From Gordonia namibiensis NBRC 108229 (lineage in GTDB: Bacteria; Actinomycetota; Actinomycetes; Mycobacteriales; Mycobacteriaceae), in NCBI RefSeq assembly GCF_000298235.1, contig NZ_BAHE01000056.1, forward strand, positions 62,001-126,000: DNA of 64,000 nucleotides, written 5' to 3'. Of the stretch, positions 33,848 to 41,936 are shown in pieces; position 1 is the first letter of the stretch; every line of letters starts with the position of its first letter. Below the pieces are notes generated by a model. That model was not told the DNA's origin. It searched no databases and saw nothing but the letters and a program-made list of their open reading frames with translations. The translations under genes were made by a program, and so were the position numbers.

Positions 33848-35046
33848 GAGTGCTTCTTCACTTCCAGTCGGGCGATGGTGCGCAGGTGGACCTCGTTGGG
33901 GCCGTCGGCGATCTGCAGTGCGCGGGTGATCGCGTGGAGTCGGGCCAGGACGGTGTCGTTGCTGACGCCGGCGGCGCCGTAGGTCTGGACCGCCCGGTCG
34001 ACGACCTTGTGCGCGACCTCCATGGCGGAGACCTTGATGGCCGCGACCTCGGAGCGGGCGGCGGCGTTGCCCTGGGTGTCCATCAGCCAGGACGAGTACA
34101 GGACGAGCAGGCGGATCTGGTCGATCTCGATCCGGCTGCGGGCGATCCACTCGCGGACCACACCGCGGCTCGCCAGCGGGCCACCGAACGCGACGCGCTC
34201 CTGGGCGCGGCGGCACATCATGTCCAGCGCACGTTCGGCCATGCCCACCGCGCGCATCGCGTAATGCATGCGCCCCGGTCCCAGGCGACCCTGCGCGATG
34301 GCGAAACCGTCGCCCTCCTCGCCGAGCATGTTCTCCACCGGCACCCGGACGTCGGTGAACTGGACCTCGCCGTGGCCGAGACGGTCTTTGAACCCGAACA
34401 TCGGGAGGTCGCGGATGACCTCGATACCGGGAGTGTCCGTCGGCACCAGGATCATGCTCTGCTGGCGGTAGGTGGGCCCGTCCGGATCGGACTTGCCCAT
34501 GAAGATGATGAGCTTGCAGTCCGGGTCGAGGATTCCGGAGGTGTACCACTTGCGGCCGTTGAGCACGTAGTGGTCGCCGTCGCGGCGGATCGTCGAGGTG
34601 ATGTTGGTGGCGTCCGACGAGGCGACCGCGGGTTCGGTCATGGCGAACGCCGAGCGGATGCTGCAGTCCAGCAACGGCTTCAGCCACTGTGCCTTCTGCG
34701 CCTCGGTGCCGTACATGGCGAGGATCTCCATGTTGCCGGTGTCCGGGGCCGAGCAGTTGATGGCCTCGTTGCCGATGATCGAACGTCCGACGATCTCGGC
34801 GAGCGGGGCGTACTCGAGGTTGGTGAGCCCGGCGCCGAGTCCGTCGTGCGTCATGAAGAGGTTCCACAGACCGAGGTCGCGGGCGGTCTTCTGCAGGTCA
34901 CGCATGATCTGCGGCTGCTCGTGCGGGTTGTCGTTGGCCTCGATCTGCTCGTCGTAGATCTTCTCGGCGGGCAGGACGTGGTCGGTCATGAACGACTCGA
35001 GCCGGACGGCGAGGTCGCGCGTCCGGTCGGAGTAGGCGAAGTCCAC
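33844..35046 (-). CDS. Acyl-CoA dehydrogenase, ACAD10/11-like
   Basis: 400 residues. Blocks: IRSAFAMTEPAVASSDATN near residue 125, LNGRKWYTSG, GHGEVQFTDVRVP, RLGPGRMHYAMRAVG, and the C-terminal QTYGAAGVSNDTVLARL. The catalytic-base segment is ADGPNEVHLRTIA with Asp in the Glu position, as in the protein at 8251. The APH-type kinase gene is 47 bases upstream in the same operon. Together with it and an SDR it repeats the module that handles 4-hydroxyacyl-CoAs elsewhere. Confidence 0.9.
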   Translation of the reverse strand: MDFAYSDRTRDLAVRLESFMTDHVLPAEKIYDEQIEANDNPHEQPQIMRDLQKTARDLGLWNLFMTHDGLGAGLTNLEYAPLAEIVGRSIIGNEAINCSAPDTGNMEILAMYGTEAQKAQWLKPLLDCSIRSAFAMTEPAVASSDATNITSTIRRDGDHYVLNGRKWYTSGILDPDCKLIIFMGKSDPDGPTYRQQSMILVPTDTPGIEVIRDLPMFGFKDRLGHGEVQFTDVRVPVENMLGEEGDGFAIAQGRLGPGRMHYAMRAVGMAERALDMMCRRAQERVAFGGPLASRGVVREWIARSRIEIDQIRLLVLYSSWLMDTQGNAAARSEVAAIKVSAMEVAHKVVDRAVQTYGAAGVSNDTVLARLHAITRALQIADGPNEVHLRTIARLEVKKHS

Positions 35047-35093
35047 GGGGAGTCTCCTGAAATCGGATGGTCGGGTAGGGGTGGTTTTCTCGG

Positions 35094-36083
35094 CTACGTG
35101 CGAGCCATGAGTGCGGTGCCGGTCTCGATGAGGCGGGAGATGGTGGCGGGCAGCTTCTCCTGATCGGGATCGTGGTGGCGTCCCTCGCGGTGCCGGCGCA
35201 GGTTGTGGCCCATGATCGCCGCCATCTTGAGACGTCCGAGGGCGTCGAACCAGGCGAGATCGGGCAGAGCGGGTCCACCCGCGGTGTACGCGTCGACGAG
35301 TTCCTCGGCGCTCGGCAGGGAGGGAACCTCGCGGCCGACTCCAGGGAAGTTGGTCCCGTCGGCGAACACCAGGAACCAGCCGAGTTCGACGCGCGGGTCG
35401 CCGATGCTCCAGATCTCCCAGTCGATCAGCGCGACCGGTTCGACACCGTCGGAGATGATGTTGCCGAGCCGGTAGTCACCGTGGACGAGGCAAGGTGCGA
35501 TGGGGTCGGGCACCGTGGCGGCCAGGGCGTCGAGGAGTTCGGCACCGCCGACGACGAGCTCGGGCGGTACCGCGCCCAGTGTCTTGCCCCAACGGGCGAG
35601 TTCGTCACCGGGCGACAGCACCGGTCCGGCCACGTCGCCGGCGAGACCGGGGAGTTTCCGGTGATCGACGGCATGGAGACGGGGGAGGATCTCGGCGGCG
35701 CGCAGCATCCGGGCCGCAGCGAGGTCGGGAGCCACGGCTGGGTCGTCGAGGACGGGCTCGAGCGACTCACCGGCAACGAGTTCCATGGCGAACCAGGCGG
35801 GTTCCTCACGGTCGACCTCGAGCACACGGGGCACCGGCACGTCGGTGTCGGCCAGAGCCGTCAGGATCGTGGCCTGCCGCAGCATGTCGTGCCGGCCGAT
35901 CGACTTCTGACCCTCGGGAACCGCTTTCACGACCCATTCGCTGCGGGACCCGGCGTCGTCGAGGGTTCCGACGCGGAAGGTCAGCCCGGAGTGTCCGCCG
36001 GGAAGCACCGCGAACGAATCCACGGTCAGCCCGTGGGAGGCCTGCAGGCGGTCGGTGACGCGCTGCTCCAGGGTGGGGGTCAC
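35094..36083 (-). CDS. APH-type phosphotransferase (ACAD-associated kinase-like)
   Basis: 329 residues from a GTG at 36083 overlapping the previous stop (GTGA). N-lobe with VLPGGHSGLTFRVG, WVVKAVPEG (Lys for ATP), catalytic loop LVHGDYRLGNII, and metal Asp in ALIDWEIWSIGDP. Same family as the protein at 9462 and likewise beside a DGPxEVH acyl-CoA dehydrogenase. Likely phosphorylates a hydroxyl on an acyl-CoA to set up its removal (inference from LvaA and ACAD10/11). Confidence 0.85.
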   Translation of the reverse strand: MTPTLEQRVTDRLQASHGLTVDSFAVLPGGHSGLTFRVGTLDDAGSRSEWVVKAVPEGQKSIGRHDMLRQATILTALADTDVPVPRVLEVDREEPAWFAMELVAGESLEPVLDDPAVAPDLAAARMLRAAEILPRLHAVDHRKLPGLAGDVAGPVLSPGDELARWGKTLGAVPPELVVGGAELLDALAATVPDPIAPCLVHGDYRLGNIISDGVEPVALIDWEIWSIGDPRVELGWFLVFADGTNFPGVGREVPSLPSAEELVDAYTAGGPALPDLAWFDALGRLKMAAIMGHNLRRHREGRHHDPDQEKLPATISRLIETGTALMART

Positions 36084-37285
36084 AGTCGTGGCTCCTTCGG
36101 GAGGCCGAGGACGCGCTCGGCGATGATGTTGTGCTGGATCTCGTCGGTGCCGCCGGCGATCCGGTAACCGGGAGCCCCGAGGACGTGCTCGGTCCAGGCG
36201 AAGCTGCCCCAGGTCCCGTTGTCGGCGACCAGATCTCGACCGAGGAGAAGGCGGACCAGCTCGCTGGTTCGTGCCATGGTGTCGACAGCGAGCAGCTTGC
36301 CCAACGACGCCTCCGGGCCGGGGTCGACACCGCCGAGCATGGCCTGGGCGACCCGCATCCCGGCGATCCGCTGGACCGCGGTCCGGGTGGCGAGGTCGGC
36401 GACCTTGTCGCGCTCCACATCCGACAGTTCGCGTCCCAGGTGGCGGGCGAGTTCGAGGGCCTGATCGGCGTTGGCCAGACCCAGTCCGGCGCCGTCGAGA
36501 CGCTCGGCGGCGAGGACGGTCAGGGCCACCGACCACCCCTCGCCGACCGGTCCGAGTCGGAGCGAGTCGTCGAGCACGACACCCTCGAGGTAGACCTCGT
36601 TGAAGGAACTGCCGCCGGTCATCTGCCGGATCGGTCGCACGGTGAGGCCATCGACGTCCATCGGGACGAGGAAGACGGTGAGTCCCTTGTGCTTCGCCGC
36701 CTGGGGATCGGTACGGCACACGGCCACACCGAAATCGGCGACGAGGGCGCCCGAGGTCCACACCTTGTGGCCGTCGAGACGCCAGTTGCCGTCCTCGGTG
36801 CGGACCGCGCGGGTCCGGACCGCGGCGAGGTCGGAGCCGGCCTCGGTCTCGGAGAAGAGCTGGCACGCGATGAGGTCGGTCCGCAGCATTGCCCGGACGA
36901 ACCGCTCCTGCTGATCCGGCGTGCCCCACTGGGCGATGGTCGGTGCGACGAGTTGTTGTGTGACCGAGAACATCTCGGTTCGCTTGGGGATGTCGTAGTG
37001 GTCCTCGGCGGCGCGGAAGGCCAGCTCGTAGGACATCGGCAGATCGCGACCGCCGTAGGCCTCCGGCCAGGTCAGAGCGCCCCAGCCGGCGTCGAACTTG
37101 GTCCGCTCATAGGCGGAGATCGCGTCGGTGTGGGCCCGCTCCTCCTCGGGGGTCCAGTTCTCGAAGACGGCGACGGAGTCGCTGCCCACGCCCCACACCG
37201 CATCGGTACGGCGCGGGGCGATCGTCGAGAGCCAGGTGTGCGCATCGTCGGTGAAGGTCGCCAGATCCGGCAGTGTGGTCGTCAT
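36080..37285 (-). CDS. Acyl-CoA dehydrogenase (FadE type)
   Basis: 401 residues. N-terminal helices, then WGALTWPEAYGGRDLP, the substrate loop CQLFSETEAGSDLAAV, LDGHKVWTSGA, and the C-terminal IAGGTDEIQHNIIAERVLGLP, which has Gly where classical enzymes have the catalytic Glu before GT. Many mycobacterial FadE proteins working as alpha2beta2 pairs, or with the base elsewhere, look like this. It belongs to a different subgroup from the neighbouring protein at 33844 and may pair with another FadE. Confidence 0.88.
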   Translation of the reverse strand: MTTTLPDLATFTDDAHTWLSTIAPRRTDAVWGVGSDSVAVFENWTPEEERAHTDAISAYERTKFDAGWGALTWPEAYGGRDLPMSYELAFRAAEDHYDIPKRTEMFSVTQQLVAPTIAQWGTPDQQERFVRAMLRTDLIACQLFSETEAGSDLAAVRTRAVRTEDGNWRLDGHKVWTSGALVADFGVAVCRTDPQAAKHKGLTVFLVPMDVDGLTVRPIRQMTGGSSFNEVYLEGVVLDDSLRLGPVGEGWSVALTVLAAERLDGAGLGLANADQALELARHLGRELSDVERDKVADLATRTAVQRIAGMRVAQAMLGGVDPGPEASLGKLLAVDTMARTSELVRLLLGRDLVADNGTWGSFAWTEHVLGAPGYRIAGGTDEIQHNIIAERVLGLPKEPRL

Positions 37286-37312
37286 GTCGATCCGATCGGT
37301 GAGAGTAGTGGG

Positions 37313-38464
37313 TCAGACGGCGAGAACGGTGCAGGCGCTGATGCCCGGCGCACCGTAGACATGGGTGAATCCGACCTTCGGCGAATTGTCGACCTGCCGG
37401 TCACCCGCCTCACCGCGCAACTGTGTGACGATCTCGTGGACCTGACGCAGGCCGGAGGCGCCGATCGGCTCGCCGTTTGCGATACATCCGCCGTCGGTGT
37501 TGACCGGCAGAGTGCCGCCGATCTCCGTGCGACCCTGGGCGATCCACTCTTCCTGCTCGCCGTGCTCGCAGAACCCGCATTCGGCCATGTGCATGATCTC
37601 CGCGCCGCTCTCGGTGTCCTGGAGCTGCGCGACATCGACGTCTGCCGGCCCGATGCCGGCCTGCTCGAAGGCGGCCCGAGCGGCGTCGGTGCTGACACTG
37701 ATCGGTTCACCACTGCCCTGGACCGCCGGGCTGAAGACCTCGAAGGAACCGAACTGGCGGGTGCGATGGCTGATCGCCTTGATGGTGACCGGGCGACCGC
37801 CGAGTCTGCGTACGGCGGACTCGCTCGCCACCACGATTGCCGCCCCGCCTTCACCAGGGGAGCAGAACATGTAGCGGGTGAGCGGGTCGTTGACCATGTC
37901 GGCGTCGCGGATCACGTCGGCGGGCATGGGATCCCGACGCCACGCGTTGGGGTTGAGCGCCCCGTTGCGGTAGGCCTTCGCGGCCACCTCGGCCAGGGTG
38001 TCCCGGGAGATCCCGTGGGCGTTCATGTAGCGGGCGATCTTCGAACCGAAGAACTGGGTGGTGACCATGAGGCCGGCCTCGCCGTACCCCTCGGGCAGGC
38101 CCCACTCCGCGGGGAGGGGGTCGAATGCGCCGCGCGGGTGCTTGTCGAAGCCGACGGCCAGGGCGATGTCGGCGGCACCGGCGCGGACCGCGTTGACCGC
38201 GGACACGAGTGCGCTTCCGCCTGTGGCGCAACCGTTCTTGACGTTGGTGAAGGGGATACCGGTGAAGCCCAGCTCGGCGACGAGGGTGTCGGCGAGCCCG
38301 GATCCGTCGCTGCCGCCGAAGGCGACCTGGACGTCGGGCCAGGTGAGGCCGGCATCGGTGAGTGCGGTCTGGATGGCGGTGACCGCCATCTGGCGCCCGC
38401 TGATCCCGTTCTGGCGCCCGAACTTCGACAGTCCGGCGCCGATGATGAAGACGTCGTCGCTCAT
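37313..38464 (-). CDS. Thiolase-fold protein (lipid-transfer-protein/Ltp type)
   Basis: 383 residues. Thiolase fold: IIGAGLSKFGRQNGISGRQ at the N-terminus, the nucleophile-region Cys in NVKNGCATGGSALVSAV near residue 85, and the second-half NTDGGCIANGEPIGASGLRQVHE, where the GHP of classical thiolases is GEP; the end reads HVYGAPGIS. This pattern is shared with mycobacterial Ltp3-like proteins. It overlaps the DUF35 gene by ATGA; Ltp-DUF35 pairs act on acyl-CoA chains, often as aldol-lyases of steroid side chains. Confidence 0.88.
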   Translation of the reverse strand: MSDDVFIIGAGLSKFGRQNGISGRQMAVTAIQTALTDAGLTWPDVQVAFGGSDGSGLADTLVAELGFTGIPFTNVKNGCATGGSALVSAVNAVRAGAADIALAVGFDKHPRGAFDPLPAEWGLPEGYGEAGLMVTTQFFGSKIARYMNAHGISRDTLAEVAAKAYRNGALNPNAWRRDPMPADVIRDADMVNDPLTRYMFCSPGEGGAAIVVASESAVRRLGGRPVTIKAISHRTRQFGSFEVFSPAVQGSGEPISVSTDAARAAFEQAGIGPADVDVAQLQDTESGAEIMHMAECGFCEHGEQEEWIAQGRTEIGGTLPVNTDGGCIANGEPIGASGLRQVHEIVTQLRGEAGDRQVDNSPKVGFTHVYGAPGISACTVLAV

Positions 38465-38883
38465 CGTCGGTCCTCCTGGTCGGCGGTGGGTTCGGGCAGC
38501 ACGAGGAAACGTGGAACGGGCTGGGTCGCGATGAGGGTGGCGGGAGCTCCCTGCAGGTCGTCGAGGGTGTCGGCCTCGAGGATGCCCGCGATGCGGATGC
38601 CCTCGGGAAGTTCCACATATCCCATCGCGAACGGGGAGAAGCCCTCGGGGGGAGGAACATACGGCGGCGACTTCGGTGCGAAACGCTGCACCGTGTAGGC
38701 CCAGACGGTGCCGCGGGTGCTCAGCTCACGCGGACGGGCGGTGGCGGTTGCGCATCGCGAGCAATACGTGCCGGCGGGAAAGCCGACCGTACCGCACACC
38801 GTGCATTCCGATCCGTGGAGCACCGCGGGATCCGTCGCGTCGTCGGCGACGGCGTTCCGGACGGCACTGTCGTCGACCGTCAT
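38461..38883 (-). CDS. DUF35 OB-fold/zinc-ribbon acyl-CoA-associated protein
   Basis: 140 residues. Zinc ribbon with two CxxC pairs at SECTVCGTVGFPAGTYCSRCATA (residues about 28-50), then an OB-fold segment starting RGTVWAYTVQRFAP. DUF35 proteins such as ChsH2 partner Ltp thiolases or hydratases and give access to acyl-CoA substrates. Overlap with the thiolase gene strongly supports a complex of the two. Confidence 0.9.
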   Translation of the reverse strand: MTVDDSAVRNAVADDATDPAVLHGSECTVCGTVGFPAGTYCSRCATATARPRELSTRGTVWAYTVQRFAPKSPPYVPPPEGFSPFAMGYVELPEGIRIAGILEADTLDDLQGAPATLIATQPVPRFLVLPEPTADQEDRR

Positions 38884-38952
38884 GTTCCTCCCCTTTCAGT
38901 TCTTCTCTGTTTTCTCGAGGGCTGGCTTCTCAGCTGATATGTGGCCGAGCGA

Positions 38953-39741
38953 TCAGCGGCCGACCCACTTGGGCTCACGCTTCTGCAGGAACGCGTTCAC
39001 GCCTTCCTTGGCGTCCTCGGACTGCAGTGCGTTGCCCACGGCCAGGTGCTCCATGACCATCAGCGACTGGATGTCGGCGTCGAGACCGCGGTCGATCGTC
39101 ATCTTGGTCAGCTTCATCATGAACGGGCTCTTGTCGATGAGCGGAGCGATGAACTCGGCCTCGAGCTTGTCGAGGTCGGCGGCCGGTGCCGAAGCGTTGA
39201 TCAGGTCCCACTCGGTGGCTTCTTTACCGGACAGCAGCTTGCCGGTGAGCATGAGCTCCTTGGTCTTGCGGACGCCGATCATGCGCGGCAGGCGGTAGAT
39301 CGGGCCGGCGCCGCCGAACAGGGCGCGACGGATGTGGAAGTCGCCGATCTTGGCATCGTCTGCGGCGATGGCGAAGTCGCACGAGATCATGAGCTCGAAG
39401 CCGCCGGCGGTGACGTAGTCCTCGAGGACGGCGACGGACGGGGTGTTCATCGAGTACAGCCGGTCACAGACCTTGGCCGAGAGCACGGCGACGTCCATGG
39501 CGGTGGTGCTGCCGACGTAGTCGCTGAGGAGGACGTCGAGGTCGAAGCCCGAGCAGAACTGGTTTCCCTTGCCGCGCAACACCAGAACGAGCAGATCGGG
39601 GTCGTTGTCGACCTCGGTGATGATCTCGTCGAGACGGTGCAGCAGCTCCGGCGTGACCGCGTTCTTCTTGTGCGGGCGGTTCAGCCAGACGCGAGCGACG
39701 GGGCCGTCCTTCTCCAGGATGATGTGGTCGGTGTCGATCAT
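38953..39741 (-). CDS. Enoyl-CoA hydratase/isomerase (crotonase) family protein, atypical active site
   Basis: 262 residues. Crotonase fold: VARVWLNRPHKKNAVTPELL near the start, oxyanion-hole segment NQFCSGFDLDVLL, and GGFELMISCDFAIAADDAK with the first catalytic-type Glu. The region that normally gives the second catalytic Glu (PEV/IG) reads AKIGDFHIRRALFGGAGPI with no Glu, so ordinary hydration is doubtful. First gene of the 13-gene minus-strand operon and 28 bases from the nearest operator half-site. Confidence 0.87.
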   Translation of the reverse strand: MIDTDHIILEKDGPVARVWLNRPHKKNAVTPELLHRLDEIITEVDNDPDLLVLVLRGKGNQFCSGFDLDVLLSDYVGSTTAMDVAVLSAKVCDRLYSMNTPSVAVLEDYVTAGGFELMISCDFAIAADDAKIGDFHIRRALFGGAGPIYRLPRMIGVRKTKELMLTGKLLSGKEATEWDLINASAPAADLDKLEAEFIAPLIDKSPFMMKLTKMTIDRGLDADIQSLMVMEHLAVGNALQSEDAKEGVNAFLQKREPKWVGR

Positions 39742-39769
39742 GGGATTCTCCTTCGAGGGTGTTCGAGTT

Positions 39770-39815
39770 GAACTGGATTCACTTCAGTTCTAACTGCCAC
39801 CTGAACTGAAGTCAA
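39770..39815 (-). promoter_or_regulatory. Promoter and operators of the 13-gene catabolic operon
   Basis: On the minus strand, TTGACT (39810-39815) and TAGAAC (39787-39792) are 17 bases apart. GAACTG (39770-39775) and CAGTTC (39785-39790) form an inverted pair over the -10 and start site, and ACTTCAGTTC (39781-39790) with GAACTGAAGT (39803-39812) are a perfect 10-base inverted pair flanking the -10 to -35 span. A repressor would block this promoter. Half-sites match those at 25778, 39836 and 40781. Confidence 0.65.
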
Positions 39816-39835
39816 TACTCGACGGGCCACCAATC

Positions 39836-39850
39836 CTGAACTAAGTTCAG
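39836..39850 (+). promoter_or_regulatory. Operator directly upstream of the first SnoaL-like gene
   Basis: CTGAACT-A-AGTTCAG is a perfect 15-base palindrome ending three bases before the ATG at 39854, so a bound repressor would cover the start site. Same half-sites as the operators on the divergent side. Confidence 0.65.
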
Positions 39851-39853
39851 CTC

Positions 39854-40219
39854 ATGACTGTGATCGACAACTACTACGCGACGATCGACGCCGGACGACT
39901 CGACGAGGCGGTGGCCATGCTGGCGCCGGACGTCGAGTTCGCGATGATCCTGCCGACCGGTGAGAACCGCGGTTCCGGGCGCGACAAGATGCTCGAGTAT
40001 CTTCGAAATCGCCCGCCGGTCAACCGGAAACACGTCCTCGCCCGGCTCGCGGCCGACCAGGATCTCGAGTTCGCGCAGGGCTCGGTCACCGAGGACGACG
40101 TCCGCACCACGGGGTTCTTCGTCGGGGCGATGCACATCGGGGACGACGGTCTCGTCGACCGCTATCAGGTGAGCTTCAGCCCGGACTTCGCCCTGCTTCC
40201 CGAAGGAGTCAATCGATGA
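39854..40219 (+). CDS. SnoaL/NTF2-like protein
   Basis: 121 residues. Nuclear-transport-factor-2 fold typical of ketosteroid isomerase/dehydratase relatives: VIDNYYATIDAGRLDEAVAMLAPDVEFAM at the start, GRDKMLEYL, and a beta-rich end (FFVGAMHIGDDGLVDRYQVSFSP). Overlaps the next gene by ATGA. Such proteins act as isomerases or dehydratases or bind small hydrophobic compounds; nothing here picks one. Confidence 0.8.
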   Translation: MTVIDNYYATIDAGRLDEAVAMLAPDVEFAMILPTGENRGSGRDKMLEYLRNRPPVNRKHVLARLAADQDLEFAQGSVTEDDVRTTGFFVGAMHIGDDGLVDRYQVSFSPDFALLPEGVNR

Positions 40220-40590
40220 CAACGACCACCATCACCCCGATCCTCGCGCAGTGGTTCGAGTACATGGATTCCGACGATCCGGATCGGGTCCTGGGGATGA
40301 TCGCCGACGACTTCGTCATGTCGGTGCAGTTCTCCAAGGGCGCGGGGCAGTCGGCCGAGTTCGTCGGCGACCGCGCGGGTCTGATCGGTTACCTCGAGCA
40401 GCGCGAGAAGAGCGTGCTGGTCCACCACATCGATATCGGCGTGACTGCCGACGGGTGCGAGATGGTTCTCGGACGGACCACGCGGGCGGGGGAGTTCGAG
40501 GCCTCCTTCACCGCCACGGCCCAGGTGAACGGCGCCGGCCGCGTGCGGCGACTGCTCATTGCGCGAACGCCCGAGGTCTCGTTCGCCTGA
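40216..40590 (+). CDS. SnoaL/NTF2-like protein
   Basis: 124 residues, start overlapping the preceding stop. Same fold as its neighbour but divergent: ITPILAQWFEYMDSDDPDRVLGMIADDF and FVGDRAGLIGYLEQREKSVLVHHID. Two adjacent genes of this fold suggest a heterodimer or two consecutive isomerisation/dehydration steps. A long hairpin follows. Confidence 0.8.
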   Translation: MTTTTITPILAQWFEYMDSDDPDRVLGMIADDFVMSVQFSKGAGQSAEFVGDRAGLIGYLEQREKSVLVHHIDIGVTADGCEMVLGRTTRAGEFEASFTATAQVNGAGRVRRLLIARTPEVSFA

Positions 40591-40630
40591 TTCCGCCTCG
40601 GATCGAGGCTTACACCTTCGTCACGCTGTC

Positions 40631-40672
40631 CACGACGCCGCTACCTGCGGGAACGCGGGTAGCGGCGTCGTG
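40631..40672 (+). terminator. Long stem-loop after the SnoaL-like pair
   Basis: CACGACGCCGCTACC-T-GCG pairs with CGC-G-GGTAGCGGCGTCGTG around a GGAA tetraloop, a 19-base stem with one T-G wobble. No long T-run follows. It lies 41 bases after the stop at 40590. The remaining gap to 40749 holds only a small inverted repeat (CCTCAT/ATGAGG at 40721-40737). Confidence 0.75.
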
Positions 40673-40748
40673 TGCGTCCGGTCCGCACGCGTGCCGAACC
40701 GAGTCGACCCAGAGGTATGACCTCATGAGAAATGAGGCAGGTTCGTGA

Positions 40749-40796
40749 TTGACATCACTAGGAACCGCGGCTAAATTTCAGAACTGAGATCAGTTC
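40749..40796 (+). promoter_or_regulatory. Promoter and operator of the transporter/reductase operon
   Basis: TTGACA (40749-40754) and TAAATT (40772-40777) with 17-base spacing form a near-consensus promoter. GAACTGA-GA-TCAGTTC (40781-40796), perfect 7-base arms, covers the expected transcription start, and a further half-site TCAGTT overlaps its edge. About 100 bases of leader precede the ATG at 40896. Confidence 0.7.
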
Positions 40797-40895
40797 AGTT
40801 CGATCCCCCGGTCGCGCTGAGATCACCGGATCAGCCGGCCGCGGTCATCGCGGATCATCCGGCGCCGGAAACCCCTGACGGAAGGTAGATGTCGC

Positions 40896-41936
40896 ATGAG
40901 AGGTATGACCCGCGCACTGGCCGCCATCACGGCCGCGGTCGCCACCGTGACCATGCTCGCGGCGTGCGGTGGGGACACCGGTGCGTCCGGCGGCCCCGTG
41001 GACGGTTCGTGGGACGACGTGGTCGCCGCTGCCAAGAGTGAGGGGAAGGTGACTCTCTACTCCAGCCAGAAACCGGCGAACCTCGAGGCGCTCAAGAAGG
41101 CGTTCGAAGCCGAATACCCCGAGATCGCCCTCGATTTCGTGCGCGGGACCGATGTGGACATCAACCCGAAGGTCGAGACCGAGAACCGTACCGGCAAGGG
41201 CATCGCCGACGTTCACATGCAGACAGATGCGGCGTGGATGAAGACCGCTGCCGAATCCGGGACCTACACCAGCGATCTGGTCGGGCCGGCGCTCACGGCG
41301 CCGGACTATCAGCCCGAGAAGAGCCTCATCGACGACCAGTTCGCGCTGACCAGTGCCGCGGTCTTCAGCCTCGGCTGGAACACCGACGCCGTGCCGGCCG
41401 GACTCCGGACACCACAGGACGTCGTGAACCCCGCCTACCGGGGCAAGATCGGCGTCGTCAATCCCACCGGTATCGCGTCCTACGTGGACATGTACCGGTA
41501 CTTCGCCAAGACCTACGGCGAGGACTACTGGAAGCAGATCGCGGCGTTGTCCCCGCGCATCTACCCGAGCGCACTCGGAGTGGCCCAGGCGCTGACCTCA
41601 GGAGAGATCTGGGTGACCCCCACGGTGCAGCCCCTTGTCACCGAGGTGGACAACGGCGCACCCGTGAACTGGGCGCTTCCCCCATCGCCGTGGGGTACCC
41701 CCTGGTACACCAGCGCATTGTCGGCGGCGCCGAATCCGAATGCGGCCCAGGTCCTCGTCGACTTCATGATCACCCGAGCGGGACAGACCGCGCTCAACTC
41801 CGGTTACGCCGCAGTGCTTCCCGACATCCCCGGTGCGGTCGCCCGCGCGCAGGACATCGCCACGCCCGACACCGACAACCTCACCCCGGACAAGGTCCGC
41901 GAGTTCTCGCAGAGCTGGGCGGAGGACTTCCAGTGA
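40896..41936 (+). CDS. ABC transporter substrate-binding lipoprotein (COG1840 type), paralogue 1
   Basis: 346 residues with lipobox LAAC at residue about 24. Periplasmic-binding-protein type II of the AfuA/iron-type group: WDDVVAAAKSEGKVTLYSSQ, VRGTDVDINPKVETENRTGKG, FSLGWNTDAVPAG, KTYGEDYWKQIAALSPRIYP, and NAAQVLVDFMITRAGQTAL. Often labelled iron-binding, but its operon, operator and two close paralogues (46452, 47477) point to an organic substrate of the surrounding pathway. Overlaps the next gene by GTGA. Confidence 0.88.
   Translation: MRGMTRALAAITAAVATVTMLAACGGDTGASGGPVDGSWDDVVAAAKSEGKVTLYSSQKPANLEALKKAFEAEYPEIALDFVRGTDVDINPKVETENRTGKGIADVHMQTDAAWMKTAAESGTYTSDLVGPALTAPDYQPEKSLIDDQFALTSAAVFSLGWNTDAVPAGLRTPQDVVNPAYRGKIGVVNPTGIASYVDMYRYFAKTYGEDYWKQIAALSPRIYPSALGVAQALTSGEIWVTPTVQPLVTEVDNGAPVNWALPPSPWGTPWYTSALSAAPNPNAAQVLVDFMITRAGQTALNSGYAAVLPDIPGAVARAQDIATPDTDNLTPDKVREFSQSWAEDFQ

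Noticed and set aside
36131-38698. 855-codon open frame antisense to two fadE/thiolase genes
   Set aside because: Typical GC-driven antisense frame; the opposite strand carries genes with full catalytic motifs and coupled starts.
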